From: DATAYA01 sp036272815
GTDB lineage: Bacteria; Pseudomonadota; Alphaproteobacteria; Acetobacterales; Acetobacteraceae
Assembly: GCA_036272815.1 (NCBI GenBank)
Contig: DATAYA010000203.1
Span: 1 to 5,939, forward strand
Direction: 5' to 3'
Length of the DNA stretch: 5,939 nt
A model generated the notes under the pieces. It was not told the DNA's origin, made no database searches, and saw nothing but the letters and a program-made list of their open reading frames with translations. A program made the translations under genes and the position numbers. Shown here piece after piece: positions 1-5,279 of this stretch. How positions within the stretch are numbered: position 1 is the stretch's first letter; each line of letters begins with the position of its first letter.

Positions 1-2
1 AC

Positions 3-329
3 ACGCCGACAGCACCCGGCGTGACCGGGCTGTTCGGGCTGACTGGCGAGGATGTCGGCGGCAACGTGGAGCTTTTCGCGACCAGCTACGGGCTGAACGA
101 GCTGTCGCCGAGCTTTCTCTACGAGATCACCGACAATTTGGCGGATACGACCGCCGCCGAAGCCGCCGACGAGAGCTTCACCACGCTGTACTCCGCTCCG
201 GACGCGACCTTGATCCGCGGCGTGGCGTTCGCCCCGCAGGCCGTGCCGGAGCCGGCCTCGGCGGCACTCCTGGTGCTGGGCGTGGCCTGCCTCGGCCTGG
301 TCCGCCGCCGCGACGCCCGGCAGGCCTGA
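3..329 (+). CDS. PEP-CTERM sorting-signal protein, C-terminal part (5' end outside the window)
   Basis: The frame is open to the left edge of the window with no stop, so this is taken as the 3' part of a longer gene; a GTG at 21 is probably internal. The last 28 or so residues form a textbook PEP-CTERM signal: the motif VPEPAS, then a hydrophobic helix (AALLVLGVACLGLV), then a basic tail (RRRDARQA). In that family the tail targets an exported protein to the inner membrane, where an exosortase cuts it, usually in exopolysaccharide-producing bacteria. The visible domain in front is acidic and non-repetitive; its last stretch (LYEITD, then IRGVAFAP just before the PEP motif) resembles the closing strands of secreted beta-propeller-like proteins, but this is only an impression. 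No specific function can be given. The stop is followed within 10 bp by a hairpin. The sorting signal is very secure, the rest of the protein is unknown. Confidence 0.85.
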   Translation, partial: TPTAPGVTGLFGLTGEDVGGNVELFATSYGLNELSPSFLYEITDNLADTTAAEAADESFTTLYSAPDATLIRGVAFAPQAVPEPASAALLVLGVACLGLVRRRDARQA

Positions 330-343
330 TCCGACAGGCCTGA
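321..343. repeat. 9-bp direct repeat CAGGCCTGA, period 14
   Basis: CAGGCCTGA occurs at 321-329, where it contains the stop codon of the PEP-CTERM gene, and again at 335-343, where it runs into the left arm of the hairpin at 339-370. It looks like a small local duplication and carries no evident function. Confidence 0.5.
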
Positions 344-370
344 CTGGAGATCGGGCCTGGTCCAGTCAGG
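339..370. terminator. Perfect 10-bp hairpin between convergent genes, probable two-way terminator
   Basis: The arms CCTGACTGGA (339-348) and TCCAGTCAGG (361-370) are perfectly complementary across a 12-base loop. The hairpin lies between the end of the rightward PEP-CTERM gene (stop at 329) and the leftward ctaA-tldD-GFA unit, where a bidirectional terminator is expected. Neither strand has a T-run after the stem, so it is not a canonical intrinsic terminator; it could slow polymerase or protect RNA 3' ends. The TGA that ends the broken tldD copy (368-366, minus strand) lies inside the right arm, which suggests that tldD originally ended right at this hairpin. Confidence 0.5.
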
Positions 371-601
371 GCGCCGTGCCGCCCACCGTGAGCCCGGCGA
401 GCTTCAGCGTCGGCTGCCCGACGCCGACCGGCACGCCCTGGCCGTTCTTCCCGCAGGTGCCGATCCCGGCATCCAGCGCGGCATCGTCGCCGACCATCTC
501 AGCGCGATGGCGGTCGTGTGCATGCTCACCACGATGGCGTGACTGCTGGTGGCGCCGCGCTTCGTCGCGCGGCCGTCCCCGATCAGGGTTCCGGCTTCGC
601 C
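366..601 (-). pseudogene. Broken second copy of the tldD 3' end
   Basis: Reading leftward, this segment carries the C-terminal part of TldD without the rest of the gene. From 498 to 372 it matches the intact gene (1166-1040) at 126 of 127 bases; the single difference (480 versus 1148) is a silent alanine codon change. It codes for the last 40 or so residues, including the cysteine of the GTCGKNGQ segment, and ends in VGGTAP and TGA (368-366) rather than VGGTAT and TAG. At 498/499 ten bases present in the intact gene are missing, which shifts the frame, after which eight bases still match. Beyond 507 the alignment breaks down until a block at 568-587 that matches tldD 1231-1250 at 19 of 20 bases (coding for LI-DGR), in a different frame from the tail. 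There is no start codon or N-terminal domain, so it cannot make a working protease. It lies downstream of the GFA gene and runs into the hairpin at 339-370. Confidence 0.8.
372..498 (-). repeat. Long direct repeat, copy 1 (tldD tail, in the broken copy)
   Basis: This 127-bp segment is repeated in the same orientation at 1040-1166, with one mismatch (480/1148). The two copies are offset by 668 bp and flank the GFA gene. Identity stops sharply on the left (371 versus 1039) and at 498/1166 on the right, where copy 1 lacks ten bases. Confidence 0.97.
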
Positions 602-620
602 ATCGGGCGATCTCTCCGTC

Positions 621-1016
621 TTATCGGCGGTTGCCACCATGCTGTGCCGCGCCTTCGATGGGAGGCAACCAATGTTCGCGCCTCGGCGTCCACAGCTCGT
701 ACTCCGGGACCAGATCGGTGGGCACCTCGTCGAAGCACCCGAGGCGTACCTCCACTTCCTCGTCGGTGTCATGCGTCCCGAACAGGCTGGAGCCGCAGGC
801 TGGGCAGAAATGGCGATGGTCGGTGGTGTTGATCCAGCTTCGCGTCTCGCCGGTGACCGATACCTGGCTCCTGTTCCAGACGCAGAACGCCATGAACGGG
901 GACCCGGTCTCCTTCCGGCAGGTCATGCAGTGGCACAACCCGACCCTCTTGGGCTCTCCCCGCGCCTCCAACCGAACCGCGCCACAATTGCAGCTGCCGT
1001 GATGGACGTCTCGCAT
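621..1016 (-). CDS. GFA/CENP-V-family zinc protein
   Basis: A 131-residue protein with the complete cysteine pattern of the GFA (glutathione-dependent formaldehyde-activating enzyme, Mss4-like/CENP-V) fold: C9-x-C11 in SCNCGAVR, C28-x-C30-x-x-C33 in CHCMTC, and C71-x-x-C74 in CPACGS. These cysteines hold zinc in the family. The C-terminal stretch with REHWLPPIEGA is also typical of the small single-domain members, and the length is normal. Founding members speed formation of S-hydroxymethylglutathione from formaldehyde and glutathione, but most members have no proven reaction, so the substrate is left open. The ATG at 1016 lies 17 bases after the tldD stop with only a weak G-rich stretch (GGGGCG) upstream, so expression probably depends on readthrough from ctaA-tldD. 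GC content here is about 65% by hand count (661-1020), below the neighbouring tldD. Together with the flanking tldD-tail repeats this suggests the gene was inserted into the operon end. Confidence 0.9.
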   Translation of the reverse strand: MRDVHHGSCNCGAVRLEARGEPKRVGLCHCMTCRKETGSPFMAFCVWNRSQVSVTGETRSWINTTDHRHFCPACGSSLFGTHDTDEEVEVRLGCFDEVPTDLVPEYELWTPRREHWLPPIEGAAQHGGNRR

Positions 1017-1033
1017 CGCACCACGCCCCGGCG

Positions 1034-2473
1034 CTAGGTCGCCGTGCCGCCCACCGTGAGCCCGGCGAGCTTCAGCGTCGGCTGCCCGACGCCGACCGGC
1101 ACGCCCTGGCCGTTCTTCCCGCAGGTGCCGATCCCGGCATCCAGCGCCGCATCGTCGCCGACCATCGCGACCTTCGTCAGCGCGTCCGGCCCGTTGCCGA
1201 TCAGCGTCGCCCCCTTCACCGGCGCGCCGACGCGGCCGTCCTCGATCAGGTAGGCCTCGCTCGCGGAGAACACGAACTTTCCCGACGTGATGTCCACCTG
1301 CCCGCCGCCGAAATTGACCGCGTAGAGCCCGCGCTTGACCGAGCGGATCATCTCCTCCGGCTTGTGGCCGCCGGAGAGCATGAGCGTGTTCGTCATCCGC
1401 GGCATCGGCGCGTGGGCATAGGACTGGCGGCGGCCGTTGCCGGTCGGGCGCTGCCCCATCAGCCGCGCGTTCAGCCGGTCCTGCATGAAGCCGACCAGCA
1501 CGCCGTCCTCGATCAGCACGGTGCGGCCGGAGGGCTCGCCCTCGTCGTCGACGGTGAGGCTGCCGCGCCGGTCCGGCAGCGTGCCGTCGTCCACGACCGT
1601 CACGCCCGGCGCGGCGACCCGCTTGCCCATCAGGCCGGCAAAAGCGGACGTCTTCTTGCGGTTGAAGTCGCCTTCCAGCCCGTGCCCGATCGCCTCATGA
1701 AGCAGAATACCGGGCCAGCCGGGGCCGAGCACCACCTCCATCTCGCCCGCCGGGGCCGGCACGCTGTCGAGGTTCAGCAGCGCCTGCCGCAGCGCCTCGT
1801 CGACGGCATGCCGCCACGTCGCGGGCTCCAGCATCTTGGCGTAGCCGAAGCGGCCGCCGGTGCCGTAGCTGCCGGTCTCCCGCCTGCCGGCCGTCTCGAC
1901 CACGACCGCGACGTTGAGCCGCACCAATGGCCGGAGATCGGCGACCCGGCGGCCATCGGCGCGGATGATCTGCACCGCCTGCCACTCGCCCGCGAGCGAG
2001 GCCATCACCTGCTTCACCCGCCCGTCCTGGGCCCGCGCATAGCTGTCGATCTCGCCGAGCACGGCGGCGCGGGCGCCGAATGTTCCTTCTTCGAGCGGGT
2101 TCTGGTCGGTGTAGAGGCGGGCGTTGGTGGCGCGCGGCGCCTCGGACGCGGTGCCGCCGCGGCCGGCGCGGACGGCTGCGACCGCACTCGCGGCCCGGGT
2201 CAGCGCCGCTTCGGAGATCTCGCCGGCATGAGCATAGCCGGTTTCCTCGCCGAGCACGGCGCGCAGGCCGAAGCCGAGCGAGGTATCGGAGCCGGCGCTG
2301 CGGATGTGGCCGTCCTCCAGCGAGAGGTGCTCGCTGTCGCGGTATTCGAGGAACAGTTCGCCGTCATCGGTGCCGGCGAGCGCGCCGCCCAGCAGGCGCG
2401 TCGCGGTCTCACGATCGAGGTCCGCGTCGGCGCGCTCGAAGAACAGGCGGTCGGTGGTGGCGAGCGGGGTCAT
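1034..2473 (-). CDS. tldD: Metalloprotease TldD
   Basis: A 479-residue protein, the usual TldD length. TldD pairs with TldE/PmbA; the complex digests unfolded peptides and trims certain peptide products such as microcin B17 precursor and CcdA in E. coli, in the cytoplasm. The zinc site is visible as HEAIGH (H259, E260, H264), followed by GLEGDFNRK, and C451 in GTCGKNGQ is the likely third ligand. Other family signatures are SLGFGLRAV (residues 65-73), NFGGGQVDITSGKF (387-400) and LIEDGRVGAPVKGATLIGNG (409-428). The start at 2473 was chosen over a further upstream ATG because of a strong Shine-Dalgarno site (GGAGGA at 2482-2477) and the ATGA overlap with the ctaA stop, which indicates translational coupling. 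No TldE partner lies in the window. The last 42 or so codons are duplicated downstream of the GFA gene (372-498). Confidence 0.96.
   Translation of the reverse strand: MTPLATTDRLFFERADADLDRETATRLLGGALAGTDDGELFLEYRDSEHLSLEDGHIRSAGSDTSLGFGLRAVLGEETGYAHAGEISEAALTRAASAVAAVRAGRGGTASEAPRATNARLYTDQNPLEEGTFGARAAVLGEIDSYARAQDGRVKQVMASLAGEWQAVQIIRADGRRVADLRPLVRLNVAVVVETAGRRETGSYGTGGRFGYAKMLEPATWRHAVDEALRQALLNLDSVPAPAGEMEVVLGPGWPGILLHEAIGHGLEGDFNRKKTSAFAGLMGKRVAAPGVTVVDDGTLPDRRGSLTVDDEGEPSGRTVLIEDGVLVGFMQDRLNARLMGQRPTGNGRRQSYAHAPMPRMTNTLMLSGGHKPEEMIRSVKRGLYAVNFGGGQVDITSGKFVFSASEAYLIEDGRVGAPVKGATLIGNGPDALTKVAMVGDDAALDAGIGTCGKNGQGVPVGVGQPTLKLAGLTVGGTAT
1040..1166 (-). repeat. Long direct repeat, copy 2 (3' end of the intact tldD)
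   Basis: Matches 372-498 at 126 of 127 positions. Here it is the in-frame end of tldD. Just beyond it (1034-1039) the intact gene ends in TAG, while the other copy ends in TGA inside a hairpin, so the two sequences part within four bases of the last shared codon. Confidence 0.97.
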
Positions 2474-3591
2474 GCTTCCTCCGGGACGTGCGGCGGCAGG
2501 GGAACGGCGTAGCTGACAGGGACGGCGCCGCGCAGCGTGTGCCACGCGACCAGGACGGCGGTGAGCAGCAGGGTCGCGCCGAACTGGTGCGCGACGCCGA
2601 GCGGGACCGGCACCACCATCAGCAAGGTGGCGACGCCGAGCGAGAATTGCAGCAGCACCGCTATCCCGGCCGCGAGCACGGCGATCCGGGCGGCGCGCGG
2701 CAGCTTCGCCCGCAGCCCTGCCGCCACCAGCACCAGGACCGTGAGCACGGTGAGCGTCGCCATCAGGCGATGATCGAACTGCACGGCGGCGATGTTGTGG
2801 GTGAGGTTGGCGAGGAACGGATGCAGCCGCGCGTATCCTTCCGGCACCAGATGGCCATCCATCAGCGGGAAGGTGTTATATTCGAGCCCGGCATGGAGCC
2901 CGGCGGCGAAGCCGCCCGCCACGATGGTCACCGCGACCAGGCCACAGGCGAGGCGGGCGAGACGCAGCACCGGCCGCCCGCCCGGGATCGGCCGGGGCGC
3001 CGGCCAGCGCACCGACAGCGCGGTCCACAGCACCGCCGCGTAGAGCGCCAGTGCCAGCGCCAGATGCGCCACCAGCCGCGCCGGGGCGACCGCGGTCGAA
3101 TCGGGCCGGATCCCGGAAGCGACCATGAACCAGCCGACCGCGCCCTGCAGCCCACCGAGCACGAACAGCCCGGCCAGCCGCAGCCCGAGCCGGCGGTCGA
3201 TCGCGCCCCGCGCCCAGAACCAGATCAGCGGCAGCAGCAGTGCCACGCCGAGCAGGCGCCCCCACAGGCGATGCACCCATTCGAGCCAGAAGATGTGCTG
3301 GAAGCCGGCCAGGCCGAAGCCGTGGTTGACCATCGCGTATTGCGGGATGCGCTTGTAGAGGTCGAACAGCTTGACCCAGTCCGCATGCGTGAGCGGCGGC
3401 AGCACGCCCGCGACCGGCGCCCACTCCATGATCGACAGGCCCGAGCCGGTCAGCCGCGTCGCACCCCCGAGCACGACCATCACCAGGATCATCCCGGCCA
3501 GCACGAACAGCCACAGCGACACTTGCCGGCGGTTGCGCGCGGCGCGCAGCGCATCGTCCGGGGCGGGGAACTCGCGCACGTCGAAGGGCAT
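2470..3591 (-). CDS. ctaA: Heme A synthase, COX15/CtaA type 2
   Basis: A 373-residue inner-membrane protein that oxidises the C8 methyl group of heme O to the formyl group of heme A, the cofactor of aa3-type cytochrome c oxidase. Family signatures run in order: GGATRLTGSGLSIMEWAPV (residues 42-60), FQHIFWLEWVHRLWGR (97-112), LGGLQGAVGWFMVASG (145-160), RLVAHLALAL (172-181), NTFPLMDG (239-246), QFDHR (271-275) and the late HQ (335-336). The four expected heme-ligand histidines are all present: H107, H176, H274 and H335. About eight hydrophobic spans fit the family's eight-helix layout. The Pro-rich ends and the length match alphaproteobacterial Cox15-like proteins. The start at 3591 gives a normal soluble N-terminus; no good Shine-Dalgarno site is seen in front of it. 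The stop overlaps the tldD start (ATGA). No oxidase subunit genes are in the window. Confidence 0.97.
   Translation of the reverse strand: MPFDVREFPAPDDALRAARNRRQVSLWLFVLAGMILVMVVLGGATRLTGSGLSIMEWAPVAGVLPPLTHADWVKLFDLYKRIPQYAMVNHGFGLAGFQHIFWLEWVHRLWGRLLGVALLLPLIWFWARGAIDRRLGLRLAGLFVLGGLQGAVGWFMVASGIRPDSTAVAPARLVAHLALALALYAAVLWTALSVRWPAPRPIPGGRPVLRLARLACGLVAVTIVAGGFAAGLHAGLEYNTFPLMDGHLVPEGYARLHPFLANLTHNIAAVQFDHRLMATLTVLTVLVLVAAGLRAKLPRAARIAVLAAGIAVLLQFSLGVATLLMVVPVPLGVAHQFGATLLLTAVLVAWHTLRGAVPVSYAVPLPPHVPEEA
2477..2482 (-). promoter_or_regulatory. Ribosome binding site of tldD, inside the end of ctaA
   Basis: On the minus strand GGAGGA is followed after three bases by the ATG at 2473. The site sits within the last codons of ctaA and fixes the tldD start at the overlap rather than at the ATG 72 bases further upstream. 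Confidence 0.85.
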
Positions 3592-3847
3592 GGCCGAGAG
3601 GTATAGTCGGATGGCGTGAGTTCAAGCGGGGCGGGAGCCGGGCGATCGCATATACCGCGGACCGTTGTTCTATCGTCATGGTCGGGCTCGACCCGGCCAT
3701 CCACGGGCCGCACCCACGCTCCGCTGCGGCTGCTGCGGGCGCCCATGACGAAAGCGATCGACCTTCACCATATGCGATCGCCCTATGTGCGATCGTCCTG
3801 GGGGCGGAAGTGACAAGACGGGCGACCCGGTGTACCGCCCGGCCGCG
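3592..3847. other. Divergent intergenic region between ctaA and the glycosyltransferase gene
   Basis: These 256 bases must carry the promoters for the leftward ctaA operon and the rightward glycosyltransferase pair, but I see no convincing -35/-10 pair for either. Most of the space (3640-3783) is taken up by a palindromic element described separately. Four copies of GCGATCG occur here (3642, 3754, 3774 and 3789). The frame of the glycosyltransferase stays open up to an ATG at 3785, directly after the element, and includes a GTG at 3830; neither has a recognisable ribosome site. Confidence 0.6.
3640..3783. repeat. Nested inverted-repeat (REP/MITE-like) element, 144 bp
   Basis: The outer arms are a perfect 14-bp inverted repeat: GGGCGATCGCATAT at 3640-3653 and ATATGCGATCGCCC at 3770-3783. 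Inside, after 19 bases on the left and 18 on the right, come perfect 9-bp inner arms: TCGTCATGG (3673-3681) and CCATGACGA (3743-3751). The left inner arm also begins a compact hairpin, ATGGTCGGG-CTCGA-CCCGGCCAT (3678-3700), paired throughout with one G-T pair. Sequences of the type GTCATGG-CGGGCT-CCCGGCCATCCACG are, as I recall, dispersed intergenic palindromes in many alphaproteobacteria. No protein is encoded and no clear target-site duplication is visible. An imperfect extra copy of the right outer arm (TATGTGCGATCGTCC) follows at 3784-3798. Confidence 0.75.
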
Positions 3848-4618
3848 ATGAGCGCCCCCGAGCAAGCTTCGGCACCCGCTTCGGCACCCGCTTCGGCAAT
3901 CGTGCTGTCCGTGGTCGTCCCGGTGCGCAACGAGGCGCCCAACGTCCTGCCGCTGATCGCCGAGATCGAGGCGGCGCTGGCAGCGATCCCGCACGAGATC
4001 GTCATCGTCGACGACGGCAGCACCGATGCGACACCCGAGCGCGTCGCCGAGGCCGAAGCCGCGGGCGCGCCGCTCGTCCGCCGCCGCCACCGCATCGCGT
4101 GCGGCCAGTCCGCCGCGGTCGCGACCGGCGTGCTGGCCGCGCACGCGGCGCTGATCGCGACGCTCGACGGCGACGGGCAGAACGACCCCGCCGACATCCC
4201 CGCCCTGCTCGACCGCATGACGGCGGAGGCGGCGTCCGGCGGCCGGCCGATCCTGATCGCCGGCCACCGAACGACGCGGCGTGACACCGCGATCAAGCGA
4301 GCCGGCTCGCGGATCGCCAACCGCGTGCGGGCCGGCCTGCTGCGCGACGCGACGCCCGACACCGGCTGCGGGCTCAAGCTGTTCGCGCGTGCGGCGTTCC
4401 TCGACCTGCCGCGTTTCGACCACATGCACCGCTTCCTGCCGGCGCTGTTCATCCGCGCCGGAGGCCGGGTGGTCTCGGTGCCGGTCGGTCACCGGCCGCG
4501 CGCGGCGGGACGGTCGCATTACGGCACGCTCGACCGGCTGGCGGTCGGGCTGGTCGACCTCGCGGGCGTGTTCTGGCTGCAACGGCGCCGGCTGCTGCCG
4601 GAGGTGGAGGCGCCGTGA
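3848..4618 (+). CDS. Family 2 glycosyltransferase, polyprenyl-phosphate sugar transferase type
   Basis: A 256-residue GT-A fold glycosyltransferase. Motifs in order: VVVPVRNE (22-29) at the first strand, IVDDGSTD (53-60) for nucleotide-sugar binding, DGDGQNDP (107-114) holding the metal-binding D-x-D, DTGCGLK (171-177), HRFLP (194-198) and GRSHYG (221-226). This set matches dolichol-phosphate-mannose-synthase/ArnC-like enzymes that move a sugar from a nucleotide donor onto a polyprenyl phosphate at the cytoplasmic membrane face. Unlike ArnC-type enzymes it has no pair of C-terminal membrane helices; only one moderately hydrophobic stretch (LAVGLVDLAGVFWL) is present, so it may be peripheral. 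The ATG at 3848 is chosen because the family domain begins about 20 residues later; no Shine-Dalgarno site is obvious, and 3785 or 3830 remain possible. The N-terminus contains a repeated Ala-Ser-Ala-Pro. The stop overlaps the next gene by four bases. Donor and acceptor are unknown. Confidence 0.9.
   Translation: MSAPEQASAPASAPASAIVLSVVVPVRNEAPNVLPLIAEIEAALAAIPHEIVIVDDGSTDATPERVAEAEAAGAPLVRRRHRIACGQSAAVATGVLAAHAALIATLDGDGQNDPADIPALLDRMTAEAASGGRPILIAGHRTTRRDTAIKRAGSRIANRVRAGLLRDATPDTGCGLKLFARAAFLDLPRFDHMHRFLPALFIRAGGRVVSVPVGHRPRAAGRSHYGTLDRLAVGLVDLAGVFWLQRRRLLPEVEAP
3866..3898 (+). repeat. 12-bp tandem repeat, 2.75 copies, in frame
   Basis: GCTTCGGCACCC occurs at 3866-3877 and 3878-3889, followed by nine bases of a third copy (3890-3898). 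It codes for ASAP repeats in the N-terminal tail of the glycosyltransferase, ahead of the catalytic domain. Slippage here would change the tail by four residues without breaking the frame. Confidence 0.9.
4600..4610 (+). promoter_or_regulatory. Ribosome binding site of the VTT gene, inside the glycosyltransferase end
   Basis: The purine-rich run GGAGGTGGAGG lies four bases before the GTG at 4615. It supports this GTG start and coupled translation with the upstream gene. Confidence 0.8.
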
Positions 4619-5274
4619 GGCGGAGCTTCGGCCTGTTCGCCCGACCGGTGCTGCTGGCGCTGGGCCTGGTCGCGGCCGGATTAGCGCTGCGGCTGCTGCC
4701 GGGCGAAGCGGGGCGGGAAGCGGCGGCGCGGGTGCTCGCGCATGAGGGCGCGGGCGGGGCAGCGATCTTCGTGCTCGCCGGCGCGGCGCTGGCCGCGATC
4801 GGGGTGCCGCGACAGGCGGTGGCATTCGCCGGCGGCTACGCCTTCGGGGTGTGGCAAGGCGCCGCGCTGGCCTTGGCGGCGCAGCTCCTCGGCTGCGGGA
4901 TCAATTTCGCCTGGGCGCGGCTGCTGGCGCGCCGCTGGTTGCTCGGGCGGTTGCGCGGCCGGCTCGCGCGGCTGGATGCGGTGCTGGGACGGCAGCCCTT
5001 CGCGGCGACGCTGACGCTGCGGCTGCTGCCGGTCGGCAACAACCTGCTGCTCAACCTGCTGGCGGGCGCCTCGGCGATCGGGGCGGCGCCGTTCCTGGCG
5101 GGCTCCGCGATCGGCTATCTGCCGCAGACGGTTATTTTCGCCATGCTTGGGGGAGGCGCCAAGCTCGGGCGACTGCTGCAGCTCGGTATCGCGGCAGCGC
5201 TGTTCGCCGCGGCTGCTTGTCTCGGCCTCGTGCTGCTGCGGCGCCACCGCGAGGCGGCGGCGGTTGGCGCTTGA
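4615..5274 (+). CDS. VTT-domain (TVP38/TMEM64, DedA-related) membrane protein
   Basis: A 219-residue integral membrane protein. An N-terminal hydrophobic span (about 12-28) is followed by the VTT core: GVPRQAVAFAGGYAFG (63-78), a helix to about 105, a basic cytoplasmic stretch rich in Arg (106-126), the signature TLRLLPVGNNLLLNLLAGAS (134-153) and GSAIGYLPQTVIFAMLG (163-179), and a last helix near 186-208 with a basic tail. Related DedA-superfamily proteins move or scramble lipids, including undecaprenyl phosphate in bacteria and phospholipids for eukaryotic TMEM41B/VMP1; this protein's own substrate is not known. The GTG start overlaps the glycosyltransferase stop (GTGA) and has a strong ribosome site, so the two proteins are made together. 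This pairing suggests a shared lipid-carrier role, which is inference. It ends five bases before the convergent usg stop. Confidence 0.92.
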   Translation: MRRSFGLFARPVLLALGLVAAGLALRLLPGEAGREAAARVLAHEGAGGAAIFVLAGAALAAIGVPRQAVAFAGGYAFGVWQGAALALAAQLLGCGINFAWARLLARRWLLGRLRGRLARLDAVLGRQPFAATLTLRLLPVGNNLLLNLLAGASAIGAAPFLAGSAIGYLPQTVIFAMLGGGAKLGRLLQLGIAAALFAAAACLGLVLLRRHREAAAVGA

Positions 5275-5279
5275 GGGCC

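Noticed and set aside
404..772. Minus-strand frame starting inside the GFA gene and running through the remnant
   Set aside because: It is a different frame from both the GFA gene and the tldD tail. Only a short stretch (LIGDGR) reads like TldD, which is explained by the frameshifted remnant.
376..1037. Plus-strand open frames over the GFA gene and the tldD remnant
   Set aside because: The minus-strand GFA frame has all seven zinc-binding cysteines, and the plus frames have no recognisable content; part of one of them is just the reverse of the tldD tail repeat.
1364..2512. Long open frame on the plus strand opposite tldD
   Set aside because: It is antisense to a gene with complete TldD motifs; its low-complexity Ala/Gly/Arg/His translation is typical of shadow frames in high-GC DNA.
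2080..3606. 508-codon open frame on the plus strand opposite ctaA and the tldD start
   Set aside because: Arg/Gln/His-rich translation with no domain, antisense to two clear genes that share a coupled start; a shadow of high-GC codon use.
3642..3796. Four GCGATCG words as a HIP1-like genome-wide repeat
   Set aside because: HIP1 is a cyanobacterial feature and the word is frequent in GC-rich DNA; the copies here are explained largely by the palindromic element.
2876..4825. 649-codon open frame on the minus strand through ctaA, the intergenic region and opposite the glycosyltransferase
   Set aside because: It crosses a strong gene in a different frame and a second gene on the other strand; the translation is Arg/Ala/Pro-rich with no motif.
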